NCBI GenBank assembly: GCA_030077755.1
Contig: JAQJZZ010000004.1
Span: 806,001 to 870,000 of the forward strand
Direction of reading: 5' to 3'
Source: Filosporella fistucella
Taxonomy: Eukaryota; Ascomycota; Leotiomycetes; Helotiales
Length of the DNA: 64,000 nt
Numbering within the stretch: the first letter of the stretch is position 1; every line of letters begins with the position of its first letter. Below are positions 35,882-46,441 of the stretch, in pieces. The position numbers and the translations under genes are program-made. The notes under the pieces are model-generated. The model saw only the letters and a program-made list of their open reading frames with translations, did no database searches and had not been told where the DNA came from.

Positions 35882-36455
35882 CTTGACAAGGCTGTAATGA
35901 TCAGATTTTGGAGCAGCAGGGATTCAAGGCCTTTTCTTAAACGTGTTCTGGATTTTATAGTCGGTGTGGCGAAATGAGGCGAAGCGTTCCGCCTACATGA
36001 AAGACCATGCAAGGCTGGCGAATGGGGACATCGAGTGAGACTAGGTATACAAAGATGCGTTTTCAAGGGCATTCTTGTTCCTATGTCGAAGTGCTCAACA
36101 CAGCCTCGTCGCAACAAATAAAAGTCGACGTGGCGCCAGTGTGATTGATAGCACACCCTCCTTATTGACCTGGCTCGCAGTTCATCAAGAAGCACATCGG
36201 AAAACAGGTGATCAGCACTGATATCATCAACCACTAAGAGGAGATAGCGACTCTATGTCCCATAATCAGGTAGCAGTTGATAAATATGGGGTGTCGTCCT
36301 GCATTAGTATGTTATCTTCTCAAATCACGACACAACTCCTGATCCTGATCGTCGACACAGCCTCGTGGTCGGAATCGAGAATTATCGCTCGACAAATTTT
36401 TCCACAATCACGATCACTGAAAAGGCATGAACAGTTGTCTTCTCGGCCCATCAAA
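35882..36455. promoter_or_regulatory. Divergent promoter, DUF6594 copy A / retropepsin-like gene A
   Basis: 574 bases between divergent starts. The + strand ORF here that begins at 36255 is the 5' extension of the frame of the next gene; its ATG at 36456 is preferred because the upstream part has no family-like sequence. Confidence 0.4.
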
Positions 36456-37369
36456 ATGTCGACCAACTATGGAGACGACTTCGAGGAAGTGTATGCGCAG
36501 TTGACCCTGGAGCAAAAGAAGGTATTTAGAAACAAACAACTAGACAGAGAGCGGGCCAAGACTTTAGGGTACACTTTTGGTGGTGTTGCGGAATCATTTG
36601 AGCAAGAAGCATTCGAAGAAATTACGCGTCGTAGAGAGAGTGAAGGAAAAAATGCATCAGACTCACAGCCAGCTTTTGTAAGAATCGTGGGAGATGTAAC
36701 CGAAAAGTGATGCCTGACTGACATTTCTAAATTATTCAGAGCCAGGATCCTACGGAAAAAGACTGCGACGGCGATAGAGGAGAAGTGCAATATAAATCGG
36801 CCAGTATACACAACTCCAAGGACGGGCGCTTGGAGGAGGTGACAGTGATCGAGGACTCTGCATGCTCAGTCAATTTCATCTCCTCAAATCTAGCCAAACG
36901 ATGCAACCTGGCTATAGTGGCGACCCCACCCATCGAGCTGGAGACCTGGATTGGACCTTTCACATCCAGCCAAGGAGCCTTTGTGAATTGGGTCGGGAAT
37001 AATGGTAAACACGGGTCCGATTTGTTCTATATCGCGCCCGAGATTGCTCCGCCCAACATTCAGATAGTTGTGGGCACGCAATTCACAAATGACCATCCAA
37101 ATGCCTTCAAGGAAAGACGGCAGTTGGAGCCAGCTTTGTTAACAGTTGGAGCCAAAGTGACGGTAGGTCTAAAACTGTGCTATTGCACAAACAAATTAGC
37201 TAATTCTGGGTTCAAGAAAGATGAAAAATCACAAATGGAAGTTCGTGAAGCACTCGCCAATAGCCAGGCAGCAGAGCTTGAAAAGAAAAGAAAGCAGGCC
37301 AAGCAAAAGGGAGCGGAAAAGCCAACCGGCTCGAGTTCTCGAGCATCACGATCGAACAAGAAGTACTGA
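36456..37369 (+). CDS. Small protein with degenerate retropepsin-like domain (gene A)
   Basis: A 283-aa protein from exons 36456-36677 and 36740-37369 (62-nt intron, GTAAGA...CTAAATT...TTCAG, phase 0). The N-terminal 70 residues are charged and helical (LTLEQKKVFRNKQLDRERAK). The middle has the order of a retroviral-type aspartyl protease fold: a strand ending in VTVIEDSACSVNFISSNLAKRCNL, where the usual catalytic D(T/S)G appears as DSA, a flap-like stretch around ETWIGPF, and FYIAPEIAPPNIQIVVGTQF, where IVVGTQF takes the place of the usual ILLGxDF strand. The C terminus is a Lys/Arg-rich tail (EKKRKQAKQKGAEKPTG). The missing Gly argues that it is not an active protease. This could be a domesticated transposon-derived protein or an independent cellular family; no reverse transcriptase or LTR is seen nearby. 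Confidence 0.65.
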
Positions 37370-38244
37370 ACCCATATCAACAGCAATGCTCAGTATGATC
37401 CTCAGCATGCGCAAAGTTCAATATCTGTATGCGTTTGGTGTAATGTATTCATCATAAGCAAAGGCGTTCCAACGTGAAGAATAAAAGCGACCGAGCAATG
37501 CCATACGGAGTAAGTGTTATGGCTGCTTGAGGACTAGTGCCTGGGGTAAACGAGGATAATTTAACTTTTGAAATAGTTGCCACTGTCTTGAAGAACACGC
37601 GAGGGAGTTTCAGCCCTATGTTCTGCAGCAATGCTGGTGGGTACATGCCGATACGGAACCAGACCAAACGTAGCTTTGGTAAGAAAGTATAGAGCGTTCT
37701 CAGCACGCTTTCTGCGTTTAAAATAATGTATGCCAATTCAGTGCATGTAGGATTAAAAGGGATTAATAGTTGAGGACGAGGTGTTGTTCGCGATTGATTT
37801 TACTCCCCTTGTGTGAGAACGAAAGGGAGTATAACAGGTCTCGCGCTAGTCAAACCCCTCCCTGCACCTGATAGCTGCGGCCGAGTATGTATCAATCATC
37901 GCGATATCGTTTCCCCCACCACGGCCTTACGTGCATTCATCGCTTCATTCATTCATCAATCCCATTCAACTCGACTCTTCTGTTCCATTCCACACTATAT
38001 ATGACAGCTGGGCTGCCAAGCCCTTCACCCATACTTACCTTTCATAACCGCAAGGCTGCAGGCAACACCAGCCAAAGAGGGCGCCTGACTCCTCTTCGCA
38101 ATTCCTGCTACTCAGAGCGTGCCGGTAGATACTGGCGAGGTATCAGACAGAGAACTGGCCAAAAATATCATCAATTGGGTCGCTAGGAACTGCCAGTGGT
38201 GCCTATAGACCTATACCTCCGAGATGACCTAGACCGTGATCTGG
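37370..38244. other. Intergenic region
   Basis: 875 bases between two co-directional genes. A short frame reading PIDLYLRDDLDRDLDASSR from about 38200 looks protein-like and ends inside the next gene in another frame; it may be a missing 5' exon or a frameshifted N terminus of that gene. Otherwise no supported gene. Confidence 0.45.
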
Positions 38245-39238
38245 ATGCCTCCTCCAGAATCGTGTATGAAGAAAGCTCAACAGAGCCTGATCAAATCTGC
38301 CTTGAGCGACGCGTTCGATGAGGGCCTGACCTTCACATCCACGAAAAATGTGATTGAGTATCTTGCGGATGCAGGTGTCTCTGAAAAATTGCTCTCAGCG
38401 AACGTCGAAGAGATCTTTACCTGCTTCCTCACCCTTTTAAAGGAACGTCATAACGAAGGAGTATTGTCCCCTCCACCTAGTGAAGGATCACCAATACGTG
38501 CCCCGGAAGACAATGTTTTAATTGAAGATTGCGCAGATGGAAAGCGCATTCCTTCGCCTGTCTTCCCTTCCGAGGTAAGTTTACCAGCAAATCCGAAACT
38601 GGGCAGTCTACTGATCCCCATCATTTCTAGGAGATAGTATATATTAGTCTATTTCGATCGCGCCTGCGGAATTTTGGTGTCGCTGTGGGGAAGATATGCG
38701 AGGGAAGCGTCAGCTATATTTCAGAGACTGCTGTGCGCAAAAATCACCTCGATCGAGATAAAGCAAGCATTGTCTTGCAATGGCACTATCCCTCTGAAGA
38801 CACAATATTCCATACTCGCTGCATCGTCGTAAAACCAGAACGTATCCCAAATTGTGATATCGCTTTGGGCGAGGACTGTGGAAAAGAAGATGACGAAGAG
38901 CTAGAGGAAGAACAACAACAACACGATGGAGACAGTAGCGAGGATAGTATGAATATCTCGAATGACACGATACCCAATAATATGAGTAAGTATCCCCAAT
39001 CCAAAGATATCAGATTCTCCCTCTAAATGGGGACCAAGTCCAGTATGCACCTTTAGGAGCGATGTCATTTCCACGCCTCTCCCCACAAGATGAATCCCAT
39101 TTCATTCGCATGTCGGCGGCCATGAATGCAGAGACAACCTTGCACGTGCTAAGGCTTACTTCGCAACCATTATCACCGCACGAACAACCTCTCTCACTTA
39201 CATCAGATCGACTTCGTGAGCAAGATCAATCGAGATAA
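38245..39238 (+). CDS. Hypothetical protein with probable retropepsin-like fold lacking the catalytic Asp (gene B)
   Basis: Proposed exons 38245-38574, 38631-38985 and 39057-39238 (introns 56 and 71 nt, both GTAAGT), 288 aa in one open frame. The third exon replaces a shorter read-through end at 39026; it is chosen because donor, acceptor and 58 open codons agree. The middle reads VAVGKICEGSVSYISETAV and, some 45 residues on, HTRCIVVKPERIPNCDIALGEDC. These correspond to the two ends of a retropepsin-like domain in the 46.4-48.8 kb gene (DTGSEIDLMSLSYA and FYVLQDLTCDLLFGEDF), with CEGS standing where DTGS should be. After it comes a Glu/Gln-rich run (EDDEELEEEQQQHDGDSSED). The N-terminal 110 residues have no recognised domain and the start is uncertain. 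If the fold call is right, the protein is catalytically dead. Confidence 0.5.
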
Positions 39239-40614
39239 TCGAGACGGGGAGCAGGGTTTCGAAATATGTCTAGCTAGCTTCTTTTCAAAACGGGAAATTA
39301 CCACTTTACTTCACTTCACCTGATAAGCAAAGCATCTGCACGGAAAGAAAACCCTTCGGCAAGCCGGCTTTTGTGCTATCATATAGACGGGAAGTTTCTC
39401 ACGGAAGGCGTTCTCGAGTAAGGAGGGACGGAAGCCTGCTTATAGACGTTGCCCAGGCCCGCAAATACCCGCTTGGGACTGACGGTAATGATTGATTCTG
39501 GCGTTACGGCTTCCAAGAAAGGCATTCTTGGCTGAGTAGGAAAGGCGTTCGTGATTATATGAGTTTTCTGGTGCTTATTGCGACTCCACGCAGCTGAGTT
39601 GACCTTGCCTTCGATGTATATATAATTGGAATGTAATACAAGACAAACACCAAGCTACCATAGCACAGTCTCGGATGACCAGTCATATCAAAACAACCAC
39701 CTCTTCATATTTTTGTGATACCACGTAATGTGCATACCTGCATGTAACGGGCCTCCCTGCATGCATCTGCGCACGAAAATCGAAGCCCAATCCACTTTGT
39801 CGCCTTATCCTACACGACACAATAATTTTTTGAGTCATCATGATATAGCGGGCCTGTCTTGAAGCTTCGAGGTGCGTTTTCGGCCACTGCCGAAAATGGA
39901 GGCCATGAGAGATAGGGGCTTTGGGGCAGCAGAGGACACACTTTCTTCCAGAACTTTGAACGAGACTATGGGATAGATTCGAGAGACTTTTGATTGTGTA
40001 CCTCAAAGGTCTTCATGGAGATCTCGTGATACATTGAATTCGGAACGGGTGCACGCTAAAATAGTGTCTGAGTAGTTGGTAGGTTTGCGGAGATACCACA
40101 AAATCTCCTTGTCCATTGTCACATACCATGGTGGTCTTTGTTCATTCCAAGCATAATTCAAAAGGGTGCAATAGATATCATGAGGAGAGATGAACATGTT
40201 GCCTTGCATTATAAACGCAGTGCTATTTTGGAAAGTGTAAGGAGTTTGTGATGTTTATTCGATTATATCTCTAATTAGCTAATACTTCAAGCAATGAAAT
40301 TATTCTCGAAGAGTCCTGATTCCCGACGGTTACTTTTCTCGGGCACCTTCTCTTCATCAGAGTGTTTGGTTCTGCTGATGGGACGGCTTCGGTGCTTCAG
40401 CTCATTCGAGGAAGAATCAAGTGAACCACTGATCTTAATTCACGGAATTATACCGATTCCGATACATCAACGAAGGTTTCTATGGGAATTTCAAAATGTT
40501 TATAGGTACGACGGGATAGAGCATGTGACAGTAAAGACGAACTCACAAAATTCTGAGGATATTTATAGCATTTTATTTAGTCAGCACGTTAAGCACCACT
40601 ACATCTCACAACGG
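39239..40614. other. Intergenic region with unexplained short ORFs
   Basis: About 1.4 kb. On the minus strand, 40003-40209 and 39683-40006 are two adjacent ORFs of 68 and 107 codons; on the + strand 40294-40635 has 113 codons. None shows a domain and I found no convincing splice joining them. They may be remnants of a lost gene. Confidence 0.4.
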
Positions 40615-41521
40615 CTAAGCGCACCAAAATTCTAGCTCGCCGTCTTCCTCCGAATAATCTACCTCACAATACCAACTCTTCTCCGTGTTTCGAAGATACC
40701 TGACTATTTTCCGCACTGTACGATGCTTGTCGGAGGTTGAGCCGAGAGCGTGGAAATGTTGGAGAAAGTCGGGGAGGGAGGTGAGGTGGGGGGATAGGGT
40801 GTAGGTGTAGTAGATTTTTTGGATACTTTGGAGGATGAGGAGGATGAGGAGGGGGTGAGAAAGAAGGGGAAGAGAAAAAGGGCCCAAAGTCGGCGATGTA
40901 GCCTTCACAGTTGTCGCAGTGGTAAATGGGACATGCTGGGTCTATGGGCTCGGATTTAGCCTCCGACTCAGGCTCAGGAGGAGCTGAGGCCGTGGACCAA
41001 GGAGAGAGAGAGAGGAGAGTCCAGGTGCGTGTGAAGTTCAGGAATTCCTGTTTGATTGTGCGGAGGGGGGCACCGCCTGATTCTGAAGAGGAATCAGAGG
41101 AGGAATTAGTAGAAGTAGAAGAGGAGAAGTCAGAATCAGACTCATTTTCCCATTCGCTCTCAGGCTCAAATTCGGAGTCAGATTCAGTCTCGGTATCAGG
41201 TTCGCTCTCCTCTTCACTCTCATCCTCAGACTCATCCTCAAAGTCAGTAGTCCATTCCCTTCCCTCCCACTCCCCTTCAATCTCCACCCAAAACCTCTCA
41301 ACCCACCTCTCAATCGCGCCTTCCATCCCATGTTCCCGAACCAGAGTATTAAACTCTCTTTGTCTAGCCGATTCCCGCTCAGTCATGCCGAGAGTTCCGG
41401 GAGCTCTGCTGTGATGTTCTTCGACGGTTTGGATTAGGTTTAGGAGGGCTTCGGATATTGGGGAGATGGGTTGAGGGTTTGATTGGGGGTTGGAATTGTT
41501 GAGGTGGCTGTGATTGGACAT
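40615..41521 (-). CDS. Acidic Ser-rich hypothetical protein, C terminus in doubt
   Basis: From the ATG at 41521 (MSNHSHLNNSNPQ) one frame runs 285 codons to 40664. Residues about 20-80 form a helical region (EALLNLIQTVEEH, ARQREFNTLVREHGMEGAIERWVERFW), then a long Asp/Glu/Ser run (about 95-150), then TIKQEFLNFTRTWTLLSL and a CxxC pair (YHCDNCEG). After this the frame turns into Pro/His-rich low complexity, while the overlapping frame 40615-40908 carries a more protein-like end (SLPDFLQHFHALGSTSDKHR and KSWYCEVDYSEEDGELEFW). The natural protein probably switches to that frame near 40850-40900 by an intron I could not place or by a frameshift. The span given covers both ends. No domain recognised; function unknown. 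Confidence 0.45.
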
Positions 41522-42277
41522 GGTGGGTGGTGTAGTGGATTGTATTTTGGTAGGGAATATTGATTGTTTGGAGGTGATGAGTATATGTTGTAGATGTGCG
41601 AATGATGGTGGCATTAAAGGAAGCTTTTGAAAAGAGGATTTTTTAGAATATCTAGTCTCTAGGTTGAACTTGTTCAAAACAAATGGGAGTATGCAAAACA
41701 GTTTTTTAGCAAGAGAGAGGAGATAGTTAATTTTCTCCTGGTGTGGATAACAGGACTTTGGTTGCAATTGCTTTATCATAGGATCAGTGCAAGGAGAACT
41801 ATGCCAGCGAGCCTTTCGAGGAAGAATAATGTTACTGTGGCGCCGAAAAAAGGCGATGAAAGTCCAGTCTGAAACAGAACAATGTTCTCCGCTACATCAA
41901 TCAAAGGAAGCTTATAGCATTCATGAGAATGCTGCACAAAGGGCAAAAGGCATTCTCTCCCAACAATGGATCTGAACAAAGCTTGCGTCTCGCAAAAATA
42001 ATACCCTCTTTCAACCACATATTTTAGATGCATTTCTCTTTGCTCTTTTGCTGACTACAATGCGCGTCCATAATCAGTAAACAAAGATATTGTTCTACTT
42101 ACTAAACTATAAGGCTCGGATCCAAGAAGCAATTGCTATATATCCAGGAACCTCGCCCCTGGGAAGAGCACTAGATTTTCCTGCAAAATAGCACTCGCAA
42201 TATATACAATTCCTTTCAGCGCTCACGTATACACACAGAGTCCGTTCATCAGAACAAAACTTAAATTTCCACCTAAG
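41522..42277. other. Divergent intergenic region
   Basis: 756 bases between divergent starts; expected promoters of both hypothetical genes. Short ORFs only. Confidence 0.5.
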
Positions 42278-42739
42278 ATGTCGTTCCCATATGATACAAT
42301 AAGTACCACCTCCGCCTTCGGCTTAGGAATATTCATGTTCCCCGCCCTAAAAGTAAAGCCTACCTCCCCTGCTCCTACTAACTCCAGTTTTATTCACCCC
42401 TCATCCACCACGACAACACCACAAGCCAAGCTGCACCAACTAAGCTATGCCATCCTCCAACGCTCCAAACTCTCTAAACTCACGATTCCGAAATCTGGTC
42501 CCTATACAGGACATTTCAGAGATGCAGGTATAAAACGTAATGAGTGCTTACTTGAGTTACAAAGGAGAATGATTAAGGAGAGTAGATTGAGGGAATGGAA
42601 GGAGAAACAGATGGGTGGTGAGGGGGTTGAAGAGAGGATTAAGGAAGAGGAGGGGAAAGGAGAGGAGGAGTGGGATGAGATTGAGAAAATCATTAGGGAG
42701 ATGAGGGGAGAGATGGAGGGGTTGGAGAAGGATAAGTAG
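42278..42739 (+). CDS. Small hypothetical protein, charged C-terminal coiled coil
   Basis: A 153-aa single-exon ORF starting MSFPYDTISTTSAFGLGIFM. Residues about 10-25 are hydrophobic (AFGLGIFMFPALKV), followed by a Pro/Ser/Thr-rich stretch, the motif LHQLSYAILQRSKLSKLTIPKSGPYTGHFRDAG, then a highly charged helix (about 85-153: LLELQRRMIKESRLREWKEK and Glu/Lys/Gly repeats). It resembles lineage-specific small fungal proteins; no known domain. The sensible composition change and a good initiator ATG favour a real gene, but this is not certain. Confidence 0.5.
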   Translation: MSFPYDTISTTSAFGLGIFMFPALKVKPTSPAPTNSSFIHPSSTTTTPQAKLHQLSYAILQRSKLSKLTIPKSGPYTGHFRDAGIKRNECLLELQRRMIKESRLREWKEKQMGGEGVEERIKEEEGKGEEEWDEIEKIIREMRGEMEGLEKDK

Positions 42740-43302
42740 AAAGTGCCGCAGCATGGAAGTAATTCTGTTGCAAGGAGTAAAAGGTAAGAGAAAGGGGAGA
42801 AGATACGGTTGTTTAAATATAAGAAGTTATCAAGTTTAAACCCCCAATATTAGACAAGGAGTCGAGAAAAATTTTCGACCAAGAATTGTAAGCTCTTTAT
42901 ATGAGCATTCCTAGCAACTCCAAACCAAACAAAATAAGTGACTAAAATCATAAGGGGAACTAACTTAGAAGTACTCCACAAAGTGAAGCGGGACGGCCCG
43001 TCCATCGAGCATGGAGGCGAACGACATATCAATTACGTCACGGGAATCTCGATCATCTTGAAACTTCACGATGCATCTTGAATACCATTCCTGACACAAT
43101 ACAACTTTTCCAAGACGAGAGAGAGAGATTAATGTTCTATTTCTCCATCTCCAATCCCATACTTCGAAACAAACCGCTCCAGCTCCTGTCACTCTCCTTA
43201 CGGCTGTCCCTCTTCTCTCCGCCCCATCTCATATCAAAACCCAAATCCCTCTCTAGACAGACATCCACAAATCTTCCGACCTCAAAATCAAAACCAAAAA
43301 AT
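42740..43302. other. Intergenic region upstream of the DHH gene
   Basis: 563 bases; no gene seen. The frame of the next gene is open upstream to an ATG at 43132, so part of this may be coding if the longer start is used. Confidence 0.5.
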
Positions 43303-45422
43303 ATGAAACGTCATCTCTCCCCTCATTCTTCATCGTCACCCTCAAAGAGAGTAAATAAGACGACGAAAGTAACACCGTCGATCGAGAAATTACCAGATTA
43401 TTGTAGTACACCAACTTTGCGTGATGAGGAGGGGAGGGAGATATGGCCTGCCCCCGAGGATCAGATGGAGAGTACTAGGAGATTTATTAAGGAGTGGTGA
43501 GTCTACTTTGCACTTTTTGATTTTCTGTATTTTTGATAATGAAATGTGGGGTATTCGAATCGAAGCTGAGGTTGCGAAGCGGGGTTAATTTTTGGGGAGA
43601 GTGGTCATCAAAAAAAACATTTTCCCTGAATCTGATTTGTTTCTTTTATGGATATTTCTATGTTCGAAATCTTGTAAACTCAAGATTGCAGGGTTGCCGC
43701 AAACATGTCTTAAAGCTAGTACTTGAAATTCTGGAATGTATATATTGGGATTTTCGGCTGCGACTCGGCGGTTCTTTAATATATCACCTGTTTTCAAAAG
43801 TTTAAGATATTCGAATATGTTGGATTTGAGTTCTTAATCACAAATTCATGATTTGTGCTTTCCTTTCGTGTTTGGTGGGGATGCTTGAATCTCAGTACAA
43901 GATGCAGCATCCTTCCTACATTGAACACTAGCACTCTAAGTCATCATCAAGCTAAATATCTACAGTACTTCATCGAATAACACTGTCCTCATCGTCCCAG
44001 ACAAAGATGCCGATGGTCTCTCTGCGGGTGTGATAATGTACCGGACCTTATGTAAACTTGGTCTTGATCCCGAATTGATAGATGTCCATTTGGTGTCCAA
44101 AGGTGCCAACATACATTCAGAGGAAGAGAGGAGGAAGATGGAAGAGAAGAACCCGGAATATGTTATTGTACTTGACCAAGGAAGTAGAGGTGGAGGTCCT
44201 GTGGTAGAGGGCGGCGCAAAATCTCTGATCATTGATCATCACTATAGTGAAGAATTTCCCGAAGGTGCTTCGGTGAGTTTGCTCATATTCCATACGCTAC
44301 CAACTCGGGTCAGTATCTGCTATAGCTGGATGTTAACAGCCAATTCTAGGTGGTGTCAGCGTGTCAATCTCCACCCATAGCCACGAGCTCCCTCCTCACC
44401 TACGAGCTCTGCAAGGACCTACATCCAGACATCGAAAGTGAATGCGGATATCTATGTGCGATAGGTACACATGGAGACCTAGGCAATACGCTCAAGTGGA
44501 TACCACCATTTCCAGATATGACAGAAGTGTTCAAGAAATATACAAAGAAGACTATTAATGACTGTGTTTCATATATCAATGCTCGTATGTCTCATCTTTG
44601 ATATGAAGGGGAGACTAATGCTAATTCCTGTGCGTAGCGAGGAGGACGGGTACATACGATGTTATCACAGCTGTAAGTATATTTACAGGCTCTCTAGCAT
44701 GACAATTCAGAAATCGAGTTGTTCCTCTCGAGTGTTGATCTAATATCTTAATATTTTCGGACACCCCACTAGTATGATACTAATTATAAACAGTGGACGG
44801 CTCTTCTCAACGCCAATGATCCAAAAGAGATTCTCACCAACAGACGCCTAGCAGAAGCCCGTCAAGAGATCAACGCAGAAGTAGAAAAACAAACGCATAC
44901 TCCTCCAAAGTTCAGTAGAGATGGTAAAATCGCAGTGCTGAAAATAAGAAGTGAAGCACAAGTGCATCCTGTTATTGCAACACGTTGGGTATCTCCCCCT
45001 TTCTCATATCTCGGTCAAGATTTGATTACATTGCTAATTCTGCAATGAATCACTAGGCAAGTCATCTCAAATCAAAGTCCCTCGAAATAGTCATGGTAGC
45101 AAATTACGGCTACCTCCCCTCAAAAGTTCATTTCTCCTGCCGGATAGCACGCTGTGCTCGCTCCAACGATCCACCTGTCAACATCATCTCGTCTCTACAG
45201 AATGTAGCTGCTCTATCCACTACTGGTCTAGAAGAGAGAATCGGTGATAATTTTGCCAGAGGGCATAAGGAAGCTAGTGGAGGAATCGTGGATGTTGAGA
45301 TTTTTGATGAATTATACGCTTTGATGGGAGTGGGTGAGAAAATAGAGAGAGCAAAGAAGAAGAAAGAGAAGGTGGCAGAGCAGAAGAATACCTTGAGGAA
45401 TTACTTTGGGAAGGTGTCATAG
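43303..45422 (+). CDS. DHH-family phosphoesterase (RecJ-like)
   Basis: DHH phosphoesterases are Mn2+-dependent hydrolases that include the RecJ 5'-3' ssDNA exonuclease, oligoribonucleases and exopolyphosphatases. Six exons: 43303-43496, 43966-44272, 44350-44584, 44638-44672, 44794-44988, 45057-45422, giving 443 aa with every junction in frame. Start MKRHLSPHSSSSPSKR is favoured as the family begins with a basic Ser-rich stretch; an in-frame ATG at 43132 would add 57 residues. Motifs: LIVPDKDADGLSAG (motif I), DVHLVSKGANIHSE, YVIVLDQGSRGG, and LIIDHHYSEEFPEGAS carrying the name-giving DHH. C-terminal DHHA1-like region: KSLEIVMVANYGYLPSKVHFSCRIAR and GHKEASGGIV, with the substrate-binding Gly/His. 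The first intron is 469 nt, far longer than others here. The metal-binding Asp/His residues are present. Substrate not determinable. Confidence 0.9.
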
Positions 45423-46441
45423 GCCGAGAGGGAGAATGGGAGGTGATGTCAAGTTGGTGAGAATTATCTACAATATGGCCACGTCAACCATTTTTAAGGA
45501 CCTTTCATATTAAAAATGAAATCCTTAACCTCCTTGGCTCCTACGAACAACAGAGCCGAATATGTTGGAACTCATCACAGGAATCCAAATCTGAACTCAT
45601 GAAGGAAACCATGTGAATCATCCCTATCCCTGACACCAGATCAGAAGGGTATAAAGAGTCTAAATTCTTCAGTACGATAAGTTAGGTCAAATACTCCAAA
45701 TATGATGAACCACGATCATGCGTCTGTGAGTGCAGTCACTGGCTTTCGTCATGACATTCTCCTTTGGGTAGAATATATAGAGGAATCATGCGTGCCGTAC
45801 CAAAATTCTTTTCTTGAGCAATGATTTATTAAAGGAAATTGTTATTTCAATTCAATTCACTAGATTAGGTTATTATCTTACTATATGTTAGCTAATCTCG
45901 TCCGCTATAGTGTTTATGGTTGCCGATTACGTATAGTTGACCGTTCTCATTCTTGACTATTATAGGCCTTGAACATAGTAAGTCTTGATCGTCACAAGTC
46001 TTGACTATTCTCGTCCTTTATTATAGTTAGAGTCGACTATAGTTAGCCCTGAAGGTAGTAAGACTTAACCACTAGTATTATTGACTGTTTCACTCTAGGC
46101 TGAAGCATAAAACATAAATGGCAGATATTAGTATATGATGAGATTCTTTGCTATTATACGGTAAATGGCCCTTCACTGTATTTACTTATAGATTTTTGAA
46201 GATTACATACAAGCAAGCCTATCACTGAATGAGGTGATACCTAACCGAACTATCCTACTAGAGCACGATCTGTGACAACTCATCTGTGTTAGGTTTGATG
46301 TGCTAATTTTTTTTATCTAGGTAGAACTTAAGGATTACTATGAATGCTCTTACTGGGTATCCAAGCTTGAATTCATATTTTTATCTCAAGATGTAGAAGT
46401 AGGAGAATGTTTCTCAGCACCAAGATGGCGACGGCGTCGAC
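45423..46441. other. AT-rich intergenic region with imperfect short repeats
   Basis: About 1 kb between convergent genes. 45830-46380 is AT-rich. Within it, related units recur: GCCTTGAACATAGTAAGTCTT (from about 45966) and GCCCTGAAGGTAGTAAGACTT (from about 46046), each near a CTATAGT or TTGACTATT element. It looks like a decayed tandem duplication, perhaps with RIP-type mutation. No gene seen. Confidence 0.5.

Noticed and set aside
40926..41414. 162-codon + strand ORF rich in Glu and Ser
   Set aside because: Antisense shadow of the Asp/Glu/Ser run of the minus-strand acidic gene.
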